Shown: piece after piece, positions 53,375-61,161 of the stretch | How positions within the stretch are numbered: the first letter of the stretch is position 1 | Layout of the letters: each line of letters starts with the position of its first letter | NCBI GenBank assembly: GCA_963827545.1 | Contig: CAWHBI010000025.1 | Span: 1-64,000 of the forward strand | Source of the DNA: AWTP1-13 sp963827545 | GTDB taxonomy: Bacteria; Pseudomonadota; Alphaproteobacteria; Rhizobiales; Hyphomicrobiaceae | Length of the DNA: 64,000 nt | Reading direction: 5' to 3' | The notes under the pieces: model-generated | Told to the model about the DNA's origin: nothing | Seen by the model: the letters and a program-made list of their open reading frames with translations, nothing else | The model's database searches: none | Made by a program: the position numbers and the translations under genes

Positions 53375-55780
53375 CTAGCGCCGCTGGTGCAGCAGGCTGA
53401 GGGCGGCATCGCGCAGGTTGGCAAGGGAGAAGGGCGCGAAGCGGAACACCACGAGATGGCGGCCTTCGCTCACCTCCACGCCGCGGAACAGTACGTTGGC
53501 GCGCAGCAATCGCGCCGGCTGCCCATCGACCTCCGCGAACCAGCCCGGATAGAACGCCTCGTGCAGGATGAGGATCCCTGGCTGCTCGCTGTCAACCTGC
53601 ACCTCCACGCGATCCGGGCGCCACGAGATGATTTGCGCGTGCCCGTTCTCCCCGCCCCTGGGCCAGTAGTTGCGGGTGGGCGCCGTGCCGGCATCGATCA
53701 GCGCCGTTTGGGCCGCCGGGTTGACGCGGAACTGGCCTGCCCGAACCTGCGCATTGGTGTCGGCCACCATGACGCGGCTGATCAATCGCACGCGCGGCTC
53801 GGGGTCCGTGAGCCGGTAGATCCAGACCTTCGGTCCCGCCAGCAACACGTCCGACACCGGCCGGCGCGCCAGGTGCGGAACCTGCTCGATCGGTCGCCCC
53901 AGCACGATGTATTCGAGCCCCAGCTCGCGTGCCAGGGCACAGTCGTAGCTGTCGAAGGAGGCTGGGAACAGACGCTGGTCGACGAGGTAGGTGGTCTCGC
54001 CCGGAGAGACGAGGCGGTCGTAGTGGCCGATGCGCAGCGGATTGTAGCCGTTGGTTGCCTCGAGGCCACGCGTCATGGCGAGGTTCTGCCACGGCCCACT
54101 GACGCCGACCACTTCGACGCGCGGCCGCTCGCCTTCCTTGCGCCGGGTTTCGATCTCCCGCTCGAGGACGGCCAAGGCCGCAGCCTCTTCGCCTGCCGGT
54201 TTATGCAGCACCGAGTAGTACGCAGGCCCCTCGGCATTCAGCGTGGAGGCGGCGTTCCACCACACGAGCTCGACCGTGGCGATGGCCGCGACCGAGGCGG
54301 CCGCCAGGATGCGCGCCCGCGGCGAGCGGGCCCACGCCAGCGCTGCGATCACCAGCAGGGCGATCGGCAGCACCTTGAGCACTTCCAGGAAAGAGTTCCA
54401 GCCCCGATGCGATCTCTCCGAGAACGCCATGGCCCACGCCACCATCACCAGCGCACCGGCCGCGATGATCGCGATGCGCCAAGCCGGCACCTGCGGGCGG
54501 CCCTCGCGCACGTAGTCCGCCAGCAGCTGGCCCGCGAGGATGGCAAGCATCGCCACGAACACGAAGGCCCCGTCGACCGGGCGGCGGAACAGGTTGATGC
54601 CGGGCACGTACTCGAAGATGAGCGTATACACCGGCGTGTAGCGGCCGAGCATGTACAGCAGGGCGAAGAGCAGCACGCCAGCCAGCACGCGCCGGCCGCG
54701 CCGCAGCAGCCCGCCGCCGGCAACGCCGAACCACAGCAGCACAATGGTCGTGGCGGCACCGACGAAGAGGTAATTGAACGAGCGGTCGGTGGCGCCGACC
54801 TCGGGCAGCGTGTCGAAATTCGGTCCCCAATAGTCCAAGGTGGACTCCAGCGAGCCCATCACGTTGGCTACTGCCATCGAGGCCAGGTTCGCCGGATACA
54901 GCGAGGCCTCCAGCGCCCGGTCGAGGGGAACATCGGGACGGTTCGAAAGCGCCGCAAACTGGAGGGTGAGCAGCACCGGCACTGCGAGCAGCGCCGCGGC
55001 GACCAAGCCCATGGTCGCCAGCACCGCCCCGCGCTCCCTCACCCAGCGCAACTTGCCGTCCGCCGCCAGGACCTCGCCGACCAGCGCCGCCACCAGCACG
55101 AAGCACAGCAGCAGCAACTCGTGGTTGCGTCCCAGCGCCAGCATCGCCGCCACCACCCCGAAGGCTGCAGCGATCGGGACCGACCGTCTTTGCAGAGCCA
55201 GCGACAGCAGCAGCATGGCGGGCGGCAGCAGGGCATAGCTCAGAATGATGCCGGTGTGCTGCAGGCGGCCTGACGCAGGTCCACCAAGCATGAAGACGGC
55301 AGCAGCCAGCAGCGAGGCCGGAAGCGGCCAGCCCGCGCGCCAGCCGATGGCGCCCACTGCAAGCCCACCGATCAGGAGGTGGCCGTAGACGATCAGGTCG
55401 AAGGCACGGAGCGAGGGCGTGGCGTCGAGCCACGCCCACATCACGAAGGCAGGTGCGAAGATCAGCGACTGCGGGTCTGCGACGCTCGGGTGCCCACCGT
55501 AGTGATAGGGGTTCCAGAACGGCGCGTCGCCCGCGTGAATGGCAGCCGCAAGAAAGCGGAAGAAGGCATAGAATTGGTTCTTGGCGTCCCAGGGAACGAC
55601 GGTGTCTGTCCAGATCCACCGGCTGGCGGCGAGCAGCCAAACGGCCGCAATCGCCAGAAGCACGAGCCCCAGGCTGCGCAGTTGATCGGACCTTGGAGAC
55701 GCCTTGGCGTCAGGTCGAACGACAGGCCGAGGATCGAGCACGCGTGCCCCTTCCAGAAGGCCGAAGGGTTGGCGTGACAC
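53375..55780 (-). CDS. Large polytopic YfhO-like membrane protein
   Basis: An 801-residue protein with about twelve transmembrane helices in the first 530 residues and a periplasmic C-terminal beta domain. It begins, after a short cytosolic tail, with LGLVLLAIAAVWLLAASRWIW followed by DTVVPWDAKNQFYAFFRFLAAAI and PFWNPYHYGGHPSVADPQSL, the sort of loop found in YfhO/GT-C-fold proteins. The C-terminus resembles the end of YfhO (ILILHEAFYPGWFAEVDGQPARLLRANVLFRGVEV). It may transfer sugars to lipids or teichoic-like polymers, but that is inference. The start is GTG 55780. Confidence 0.75.
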   Translation of the reverse strand: MSRQPFGLLEGARVLDPRPVVRPDAKASPRSDQLRSLGLVLLAIAAVWLLAASRWIWTDTVVPWDAKNQFYAFFRFLAAAIHAGDAPFWNPYHYGGHPSVADPQSLIFAPAFVMWAWLDATPSLRAFDLIVYGHLLIGGLAVGAIGWRAGWPLPASLLAAAVFMLGGPASGRLQHTGIILSYALLPPAMLLLSLALQRRSVPIAAAFGVVAAMLALGRNHELLLLCFVLVAALVGEVLAADGKLRWVRERGAVLATMGLVAAALLAVPVLLTLQFAALSNRPDVPLDRALEASLYPANLASMAVANVMGSLESTLDYWGPNFDTLPEVGATDRSFNYLFVGAATTIVLLWFGVAGGGLLRRGRRVLAGVLLFALLYMLGRYTPVYTLIFEYVPGINLFRRPVDGAFVFVAMLAILAGQLLADYVREGRPQVPAWRIAIIAAGALVMVAWAMAFSERSHRGWNSFLEVLKVLPIALLVIAALAWARSPRARILAAASVAAIATVELVWWNAASTLNAEGPAYYSVLHKPAGEEAAALAVLEREIETRRKEGERPRVEVVGVSGPWQNLAMTRGLEATNGYNPLRIGHYDRLVSPGETTYLVDQRLFPASFDSYDCALARELGLEYIVLGRPIEQVPHLARRPVSDVLLAGPKVWIYRLTDPEPRVRLISRVMVADTNAQVRAGQFRVNPAAQTALIDAGTAPTRNYWPRGGENGHAQIISWRPDRVEVQVDSEQPGILILHEAFYPGWFAEVDGQPARLLRANVLFRGVEVSEGRHLVVFRFAPFSLANLRDAALSLLHQRR

Positions 55781-55966
55781 CCCTTCGACTTCCGCGCTTC
55801 CCCGGCCGTGATGCTATTCGGTACGCTGCGCCGGCTCAATCACCAGATTGCGCCGGCGGGGACATTCGATGCTGTTTTGTCGTTGGGGATTGAATATGGC
55901 TCGCTCGCTTCGCAGCTGCGATAAACAAATCACGAACAAGCGATTGCCAATAACGGCTTGACACAC
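55781..55966. other. Intergenic region left of the X/Y repeat
   Basis: No gene is evident. The stretch 55781-56179 as a whole consists of this part, the composite repeat (55967-56116) and the dodecin leader. An AT-rich piece near 55885-55950 could hold a promoter for the leftward YfhO-like gene, but none was recognised with confidence. Confidence 0.4.
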
Positions 55967-56116
55967 CTAGAGCAAGATCGTTTCTGATCGAAGCGCTTCG
56001 CTTCGATCATGGAACGTGAACCTTGCTCTCAAGTCCATGAATAGAGCAGGATTCACGCTTCGGCCGCCACGTCCCTATCTGGGCAAAGGTGTTCAATCCG
56101 AAGCGATCCTGCTCTA
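55967..56116. repeat. Composite palindromic repeat, modules X+Y
   Basis: Ends are CTAGAGCAAGATCG and CGATCCTGCTCTAG, inverted over 13 of 14 positions. The left half is module X (GATCGAAGCGCTTCGCTTCG core); the linker AAGTCCATGAATAG joins module Y (GAGCAGGATTCACGCTTCGG..CAATCCGAAGCGATCCTGC). It is the full form of the family. Confidence 0.88.
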
Positions 56117-56179
56117 GACTTTAGGCCTTGCGCAGTCCGCCTGTCGTATCGGTCACAGTCGAGAGTCGAGGAGGACGTC

Positions 56180-56389
56180 ATGGCAGAGAGCGTTTACAAG
56201 GTCATCGAGATCGTCGGCACCAGCCCCACGTCGTGGGAGAAGGCCGCGGCTGCGGCGGTGGAGCGCGCGGCGTCGACCCTGCGCGATTTGCGCATCGCGG
56301 AGGTAGCAGAGCAGGACATTGTCATCACCGATGGCAAGGTCGAAGCCTATCGCGTGCGCCTCAAGGTCTCCTTCAAGTACGAGGATTGA
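56180..56389 (+). CDS. Dodecin family flavin-binding protein
   Basis: A 69-residue dodecin. The family pattern is complete: VYKVIEIVGTSPTSWEKAAAAAVERAASTLRDLRIAEV, then the strand AYRVRLKVSFKYED. Dodecins assemble into hollow dodecamers that store flavins or CoA. The aromatic flavin-stacking residue is the Trp of TSWEKAA. The start has GAGGAGGACGTC upstream. It is monocistronic, with a 17-base inverted repeat downstream. Confidence 0.93.
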   Translation: MAESVYKVIEIVGTSPTSWEKAAAAAVERAASTLRDLRIAEVAEQDIVITDGKVEAYRVRLKVSFKYED

Positions 56390-56422
56390 GCCGAACGGGG
56401 CAGAGCGACCGCAGATTCAGGT

Positions 56423-56488
56423 GGGGTCAGACCCCTCGCCTCCAGCCTTGCGATTCTGCAGTCAGGTCTGCGCGAGGGGTCTGACCCC
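56423..56488. repeat. 17-base perfect inverted repeat between dodecin and fumarase beta
   Basis: GGGGTCAGACCCCTCGC (56423-56439) pairs with GCGAGGGGTCTGACCCC (56472-56488). It contains the GGTCAGACC word of the gcvT-gcvH hairpins. Lying between convergent genes it could serve both as a terminator, but no T-run follows. Confidence 0.75.
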
Positions 56489-56518
56489 GGTCCCTCCGCA
56501 GGGTCTGGCACGGTCCGC

Positions 56519-57196
56519 TCAAATCACTTCGTCCGTCTTGTCGTCGGTCTCGCCGTAGCGGCGCAGGGTGGCCGGCTTTGTGCCTGCGTAGAGCTTGTCG
56601 ATGTTGGGCGCGATCTTGGCGTTCTCGCGCTCGAACAGGCTCGCGCCCGTCAGGTCGCTCTCGACCAGGAACGGCCCGAAGTGCTCCACCTCCAGTACCC
56701 AGATGGCCTGTGCGAGGCCCAGCTCCTCCACCCAATGCGCGGCTATCACCCGCCGGATGCCGCGGCCCAGGAGTGCGCCGGTGCCGTATCCGACGGTCGT
56801 CAGGTAGATGGCGTTGCTCGGCACGAAGTGGCGCTTGTAGATGTCGGCCGTCATGCCGCCCTTGCCGATGATGATGTTGCAGCGTGAGAGCTTGAACCAG
56901 CCGTCGAGCCACTTGGCGAAGCGGAACGAGGCCGTCGCCGTCACTGCACCGACGGTGGCGGTGCCGTCCGGATTCAATGCCGCTGCCGGTGAGCAGTGGA
57001 AGTTCGCCGACCCCAGTTCCGGCGGCGGCGCAGGAAGCCCGACGCCATCCTCCACTGCGCGCTTGTAGACGCCCTCGCGCGCCGTGAAGATGCGGCCCCC
57101 CAGATACACGACGGTGCCTAGTTCCAGGGCGGCCAGGTCCTCGGTGGTCGCGGGCAGCTCCAGATGCACGGTTTTCAGCGCGGGTTTGCCTGTCAT
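56519..57196 (-). CDS. Class I fumarate hydratase, beta (C-terminal) subunit
   Basis: A 225-residue subunit of the two-part Fe-S hydro-lyases (fumarase / L-tartrate dehydratase). Blocks: LELPATTEDLAALELGTVVYLGGRIFTAREG, NFHCSPAA, SRCNIIIGKGGMTADIYKRHF, and VEHFGPFLVESDLTGASLFE. It would catalyse reversible hydration of fumarate to malate together with the alpha subunit, which is about 3 kb away at 60018-60980. The ATG at 57196 fits the family start. Tartrate dehydratase activity is the alternative. Confidence 0.88.
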   Translation of the reverse strand: MTGKPALKTVHLELPATTEDLAALELGTVVYLGGRIFTAREGVYKRAVEDGVGLPAPPPELGSANFHCSPAAALNPDGTATVGAVTATASFRFAKWLDGWFKLSRCNIIIGKGGMTADIYKRHFVPSNAIYLTTVGYGTGALLGRGIRRVIAAHWVEELGLAQAIWVLEVEHFGPFLVESDLTGASLFERENAKIAPNIDKLYAGTKPATLRRYGETDDKTDEVI

Positions 57197-57222
57197 CGCA
57201 TGATCCCTGGTGATCAGCCTCC

Positions 57223-57316
57223 TGCTCTCAAGTCCATGAATAGGGCAGGATTCACGCTTCGGCCGCGACGTTGCAGCTGAGGCAGAGTGCTTCAATCCGA
57301 AGCGATCCTGCTCTAG
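57223..57316. repeat. Palindromic repeat, module Y with part of the X linker
   Basis: Begins TGCTCTCAAGTCCATGAATA (the end of module X and its linker), then GGGCAGGATTCACGCTTCGG ... CAATCCGAAGCGATCCTGCTC, ending CTAG. The terminal CTAG supplies the TAG stop codon of the methyltransferase at 57313. Confidence 0.85.
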
Positions 57317-58056
57317 ACTTCGAAGACGAAGAAATCGATCCTTTCCGTGATCTCCTCGCTCGTCGGCCTGCCGGCCGCATAGGCGCGAAGCGCGGCCAGT
57401 CCGGTTTCAAAGTCCGCGTCGGGCAGGCGCGCCAAGAAGGAATCGGCGCGCAGCGCAAGCTTGTCGGCCAGCTCTTGCCAGTTGGCGGCCAGAGGATGGG
57501 CCACAAGCGCATGGGCGCGGCTCTTGAACCCCGCAGCCTCGAACAGCTGGACCACTTCCTCCCGCGAGGGCAGCTCCATCTCGATGATGGGCACGATGCC
57601 GGGGAAGAATCGCCGCTGCACGTAGTCCGCATCGCGCGTGCTGTTGCGCACGCACACTCGGCCGCCCCGATGCAGGATGCGCCGGCACTCCCTGGCCGTT
57701 TCCGCCGGGTCATCGAGGTGATGCAGAACCATCGACAGGAAGACCACATCGGCGGAGTCGTCGTCCAAGGGCAGCCGCTCGCCCGGCGCCTGCCTGAACT
57801 CCACGTGCTCGCTCGAAAGCTTGCTGCGGGCGATGGCGAGCATGCGCTCGGACGGATCGATGCCGATGACCTGGGTCTTGAAACGCTCGGCCAGCGACGC
57901 ACTGAAGCGGCCGGTGCCGCAGCCAAGGTCGACGATCAGCCCGGGCTTGGACGGAACATAGGTCGCAACGAGATCCAGCCACAGCGCCATCACCTCCGGG
58001 CGATAGCTGCGCGCGGCGTCGTAGGTCGTGGCAATCGCGGACTTGTCGTAATCCAT
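57313..58056 (-). CDS. Class I SAM-dependent methyltransferase
   Basis: A 247-residue Methyltransf_11/25-type enzyme. It has SKPGLIVDLGCGTGRFSASLAERF (motif I), VIGIDPSERMLAIAR (motif II), SADVVFLSMVLHHLDDP (motif IV) and CRRILHRGGRVCVRNST. The target is unknown; the N-terminal YDKSAIATTYDAARSYRPEVMALWLDL resembles UbiE/arsM-like small-molecule methyltransferases. The stop TAG lies within the CTAG end of a repeat. The ATG at 58056 gives the family start. Confidence 0.88.
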   Translation of the reverse strand: MDYDKSAIATTYDAARSYRPEVMALWLDLVATYVPSKPGLIVDLGCGTGRFSASLAERFKTQVIGIDPSERMLAIARSKLSSEHVEFRQAPGERLPLDDDSADVVFLSMVLHHLDDPAETARECRRILHRGGRVCVRNSTRDADYVQRRFFPGIVPIIEMELPSREEVVQLFEAAGFKSRAHALVAHPLAANWQELADKLALRADSFLARLPDADFETGLAALRAYAAGRPTSEEITERIDFFVFEV

Positions 58057-58070
58057 CACGCGTCTCTTCC

Positions 58071-58120
58071 CCCTCTCCCCGTCATGTCGAAGACATGCCT
58101 CCGGCATAGCGGGGAGAGGG
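58071..58120. repeat. Short modular palindromic element
   Basis: CCCTCTCCCCG and CGGGGAGAGGG arms enclose CATGTCGAAGACATGCCTCC and GGCATAG, i.e. the inner insert with flanking arms, without the long G/C middle. Confidence 0.8.
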
Positions 58121-58144
58121 AACACCCTAGCGCCAGCCGCATAT

Positions 58145-58202
58145 GGTTAATACTGAACATCTAATTGTTTCACGTGAAACAATCGAGCGTTCAGTGTTAA
58201 CC
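58145..58202. promoter_or_regulatory. Perfect parS site inside a larger dyad
   Basis: TGTTTCACGTGAAACA at 58166-58181 is identical to the canonical chromosomal parS bound by ParB/Spo0J. The palindrome extends to ATTGTTTCACGTGAAACAAT (58164-58183). Outer arms GGTTAATACTGAAC (58145-58158) and GTTCAGTGTTAACC (58189-58202) are inverted over 13 of 14 positions. It lies in the gap between the alcohol dehydrogenase and methyltransferase genes. Confidence 0.92.
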
Positions 58203-58219
58203 ATGTCATCCCTTGCACC

Positions 58220-59314
58220 TTAGAACACGATCACGCCGCGGGCCACGGCACCCGTGGTCAGCAGCCTGAACCCCTCGTTGATCTCGTCGAACTTGTAGGT
58301 GCGGCTGATCAGTCCATCGAGATTGATGCGCTTGTCCATGTCGAGGTCGGCCAGCACGCCGAAGTCGATCGGCGGCCGGATCGAGCCGTAGTAGGTGCCG
58401 GTCAGCTTCTTCTCGGCGAACACCATCTGGAACGGATTGATGGCGGCGCGGTCGGTGAAGGCCGGCATGCCCACCAGCACCGCATGGCCGCCGGGCGCCA
58501 CCGCCTCGACGCAGGTGACGGCCGTCTGCGCGCCGCCGATGGCGTCGAAGGCGTAGTCGACGCCCAGGCCGCCGGTCAGCTCCTGCACGCGCTTCACCGT
58601 GTCCTCCTTCTTGGCATTGATCGTGTGCGTTGCCCCGAATTCGCGCGCAAAGCCCAGCTTGTTGTCGAGCAGGTCGCAGGCGATGATGGTCTTGGCGCCG
58701 GCGAGCTTGGCCCCCTGCACCACATTGAGCCCCACGCCGCCGCAGCCCACCACCAGCACGGAGGAGCCCGCCTCCACCTTGGCATGGCGGATGGCAGCGC
58801 CGACGCCCGTCGCCACGCTGCAGCCGATGATGGCGGCATGCGTCCACGGCAGGTCCCTGCGCACGGACACCACCTGCTCGGCCGGGCACACCACGAACTG
58901 CGAGAACGTGCCGATGCGCGCCATCTGGTTGACGGGCTCCCCGTTGAGCTTCACGCGCGAGGTGCCGTCGTGCATGCGCCAGCGGGGTGAGTCGTTGTGG
59001 CCGGTGCAGATGACCGAGCGGCCTTGCGCGCAGTAGCGGCAGTGGCCGCAGTTGGGCCGGAACGAGAAGATGACGTGATCGCCCTTCTTCACGTTGTCCA
59101 CGCCCAGGCCCAGCTCGACCACGATGCCGGCCGCCTCGTGGCCCAGCACCATCGGCAGCGGCAGCGGCCAGTCGCCGTTCATGATGTGATAGTCCGAGAG
59201 GCACACACCCGCAGCCTTCACCTCGACGCGCACCTCACCGGCTTTGGGACCTTCCTGCTCCAGATCCAGGATCTGCAGCGGCTTGTTGACCTCGGTCAGG
59301 ACGGCGGCACGCAT
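58220..59314 (-). CDS. Zinc-dependent alcohol dehydrogenase (MDR family)
   Basis: A 364-residue medium-chain dehydrogenase. Catalytic-zinc ligands are the Cys of AAGVCLSDYHI and His of VLGHEAAGIV; the structural-zinc lobe is NCGHCRYCAQGRSVIC with four Cys. The Rossmann motif is SVLVVGCGGVGLNVVQGAKLAGA. It oxidises an alcohol with NAD; class III (formaldehyde) features such as the long N-terminal block are partly present, but the substrate is not certain. It is 12 bases from the kptA gene and co-transcribed with it. Confidence 0.9.
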   Translation of the reverse strand: MRAAVLTEVNKPLQILDLEQEGPKAGEVRVEVKAAGVCLSDYHIMNGDWPLPLPMVLGHEAAGIVVELGLGVDNVKKGDHVIFSFRPNCGHCRYCAQGRSVICTGHNDSPRWRMHDGTSRVKLNGEPVNQMARIGTFSQFVVCPAEQVVSVRRDLPWTHAAIIGCSVATGVGAAIRHAKVEAGSSVLVVGCGGVGLNVVQGAKLAGAKTIIACDLLDNKLGFAREFGATHTINAKKEDTVKRVQELTGGLGVDYAFDAIGGAQTAVTCVEAVAPGGHAVLVGMPAFTDRAAINPFQMVFAEKKLTGTYYGSIRPPIDFGVLADLDMDKRINLDGLISRTYKFDEINEGFRLLTTGAVARGVIVF

Positions 59315-59326
59315 GATGTCTCCTCC

Positions 59327-59881
59327 TCAGGCTTGCACGTTTGTAAACTCGATGAACTCGGGCGGCACGCTAGCCGTCAGCCAGACGCCATTCGCGGCCC
59401 GAAAGAAGGCCTTGCCCCGCGACCACATCTCACCCGCGCGCACGGCGAGCACAACGGGCCGGCCATGGCGCTGCCCGACCTTGCTGGCCGTGGCCGCATC
59501 GGGCGACAGGTGCACATGCTGGCGGCTGCCGGGCTTCAGGCCCTCGGCGCGGATTGCGTCGATGCTGGTTGCAGCAGTGCCATGAAACAGGATGGGCGGT
59601 GGCTCGGCGGGCTCCAGTCCGAGGTCGATCTCGACAGAATGGCCTTGGTTGGCCCTGATGCGCCGGCCCGCAGCGTCGAGCGCAAACCGCTGCTTGTCGC
59701 TCGTCGCGACGACTTCGAGGATCGTCTCGCGCGTCAGCGCCATGCCGTGTGCCCCGGCCCGCGCGATCAATTCGTCGATATCGGCCCAGCCCTGCTGGTC
59801 GAGCACAAGGCCGATGTGCTCCGGCTGATGCCGCAGCACCAGGCTCAGGAACTTGCTCACCCTGACCGTATCCTGCGTCAT
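59327..59881 (-). CDS. kptA: RNA 2'-phosphotransferase, Tpt1/KptA family
   Basis: A 184-residue KptA. It begins VSKFLSLVLRHQPEHIGLVLDQQGW, then RFALDAAGRRIRANQGHSVEIDLGLEP, LFHGTA, and LSPDAATASKVGQRHGRPVVL with the conserved catalytic Arg/His residues of the ADP-ribosyltransferase-like fold. The enzyme removes a 2'-phosphate from RNA using NAD; its bacterial role is unclear because there is no such tRNA-splicing route. It sits in the fumarase/flavoprotein operon region. Confidence 0.92.
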   Translation of the reverse strand: MTQDTVRVSKFLSLVLRHQPEHIGLVLDQQGWADIDELIARAGAHGMALTRETILEVVATSDKQRFALDAAGRRIRANQGHSVEIDLGLEPAEPPPILFHGTAATSIDAIRAEGLKPGSRQHVHLSPDAATASKVGQRHGRPVVLAVRAGEMWSRGKAFFRAANGVWLTASVPPEFIEFTNVQA

Positions 59882-59913
59882 ACCGTCTCCGGCTGATCGT
59901 GTCCGTAACGCCC

Positions 59914-60021
59914 GTAGGTTGGGTCAACCCCGGCGAAGGCCTGGCGAAGGCCGGGGGCAGACCCAACACAAGAGGCTCGCGATACCATGTTGGGTCATCG
60001 CTGGCGCTCGACCCAACCTAC
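59914..60021. repeat. Nested palindromic element (GTAGGTTGGG type), copy 2
   Basis: Outer arms GTAGGTTGGGTC (59914-59925) and GACCCAACCTAC (60010-60021) are perfectly inverted, and inner GACCCAACA / TGTTGGGTC are inverted in the opposite sense. It has the same design as 7427-7592. The outer arm overlaps the stop codon of the fumarase alpha gene. Confidence 0.85.
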
Positions 60022-60980
60022 TCCGCGGCGACTGCCGGCTCCTGCTGCTCCCATTCCACCGTAGCGCGCCGCATATAGTCCGTGAACCATTGCGGATCGG
60101 TGCGGTGCTCGGCACGCCCGTCGGCGTGCACGCGCGCAGTGGCGCGGCGCGACGACAGGCAGAACATGTGCACGCTCATTGGCATGCCGCCGGTGTGGCA
60201 GTAGCCGACCTCGATGTGGCAGTCGACCACCATGGACGTGCCCATGAAACCCATGGCGCCCATGCCGATGCTGTTGCCCAGCTCCTTCAGCTCTGCCTCG
60301 AGCGCCGCGATCTTCGGATCTGGATTGCGCGAGCCGACCGTGCGCAAGCACGCGGCCTGCTTGCCCAGCACCATGCAGATGTCCTTGGAGCCGCCCAGGC
60401 CCACACCGACGATGGCCGGCTGGCAGGCGAGCCCGCGCCGGCCGAAGGCGATCAGCGTGTCGAGATAGAAGCGCCTGATGCCCTCGATGCCGTCGCCGGG
60501 GAACAGCATGCGGTAGTCGGAGCCGAACAGCCCGCCCTTGTGCACGGTGGTGAGCTCGATCCAGTCGGCATCCGGGTGGAACGAATACTCGATCTCCGGC
60601 GCGCCGATGCCGCAGTTGTTGTTGTGGTCCGTGCGCCAGAGCGGGTGCACCCGGTTGGGGCGCAGCGGCACGTCCTTGGTGGCGTTGGCGGTTGCCCGCC
60701 GCAACGCTGCCTCGAGCGCAATAGGGCCGCCCTCGATCTTGGCCTCGTTGCCGATCTTGACATACCAGCGCGGCACGCCGGTGTCGCCGCACATGGCCCG
60801 CCGGTCCTCCTTGGCGGCCTCGTAGTTCTCCAGCATCGCCTGGATCACGAACGCGGAGAGATCGCCCTTCTCGGTGTTCGCGCACTGGCGCAGCCCGCCG
60901 AGATAGTCATCCGGGATCTCGATGGCGGCTTTGGCCATGAGCTGCTCGGCCGTCTTCTGCAGGCATGCTATGGGGATCAT
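60018..60980 (-). CDS. Class I fumarate hydratase, alpha (N-terminal) subunit
   Basis: A 320-residue Fe-S hydro-lyase subunit. The [4Fe-4S]-binding region includes AMCGDTGVPRWYVKIGNEAKI, then LWRTDHNNNCGIGAPEIEYS and CQPAIVGVG-type GLACQPAIVGVGLGGSKD; the block MGTSMVVDCHIEVGYCHTGG closes the core. It pairs with the beta subunit at 56519-57196. Length is slightly over the family average because the last residues (EPAVAAE) lie at a repeat boundary. An L-tartrate dehydratase is the alternative. The ATG at 60980 has good family alignment. Confidence 0.88.
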   Translation of the reverse strand: MIPIACLQKTAEQLMAKAAIEIPDDYLGGLRQCANTEKGDLSAFVIQAMLENYEAAKEDRRAMCGDTGVPRWYVKIGNEAKIEGGPIALEAALRRATANATKDVPLRPNRVHPLWRTDHNNNCGIGAPEIEYSFHPDADWIELTTVHKGGLFGSDYRMLFPGDGIEGIRRFYLDTLIAFGRRGLACQPAIVGVGLGGSKDICMVLGKQAACLRTVGSRNPDPKIAALEAELKELGNSIGMGAMGFMGTSMVVDCHIEVGYCHTGGMPMSVHMFCLSSRRATARVHADGRAEHRTDPQWFTDYMRRATVEWEQQEPAVAAE

Positions 60981-61000
60981 TGGCAGAAACTCCGGGATCT

Positions 61001-61146
61001 CCCTCTCCCCGCTGGCGGGGAGAGGGTCGGGGTGAGGGGCGGCACAAAACGCCGACGCAGCCTCTGGCCGCCCCTCACCCTAACCCTCTCCCGTCGCGCT
61101 GGAAGCGCGCCTTCGGCACGACGCCGGAAGAGGCATGGGGAGAGGG
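61001..61146. repeat. Modular palindromic element between flavoprotein and fumarase alpha
   Basis: Ends CCCTCTCCCCGCTGGCGGGG and GCATGGGGAGAGGG; middle GGGTGAGGGGCGGC / GCCGCCCCTCACCC, and the inner GAAGCGCGCCTTCGGCACGAC insert. It matches 46593-46748 over most of its length. Confidence 0.88.
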
Positions 61147-61161
61147 AATTCAGTGCCAATC

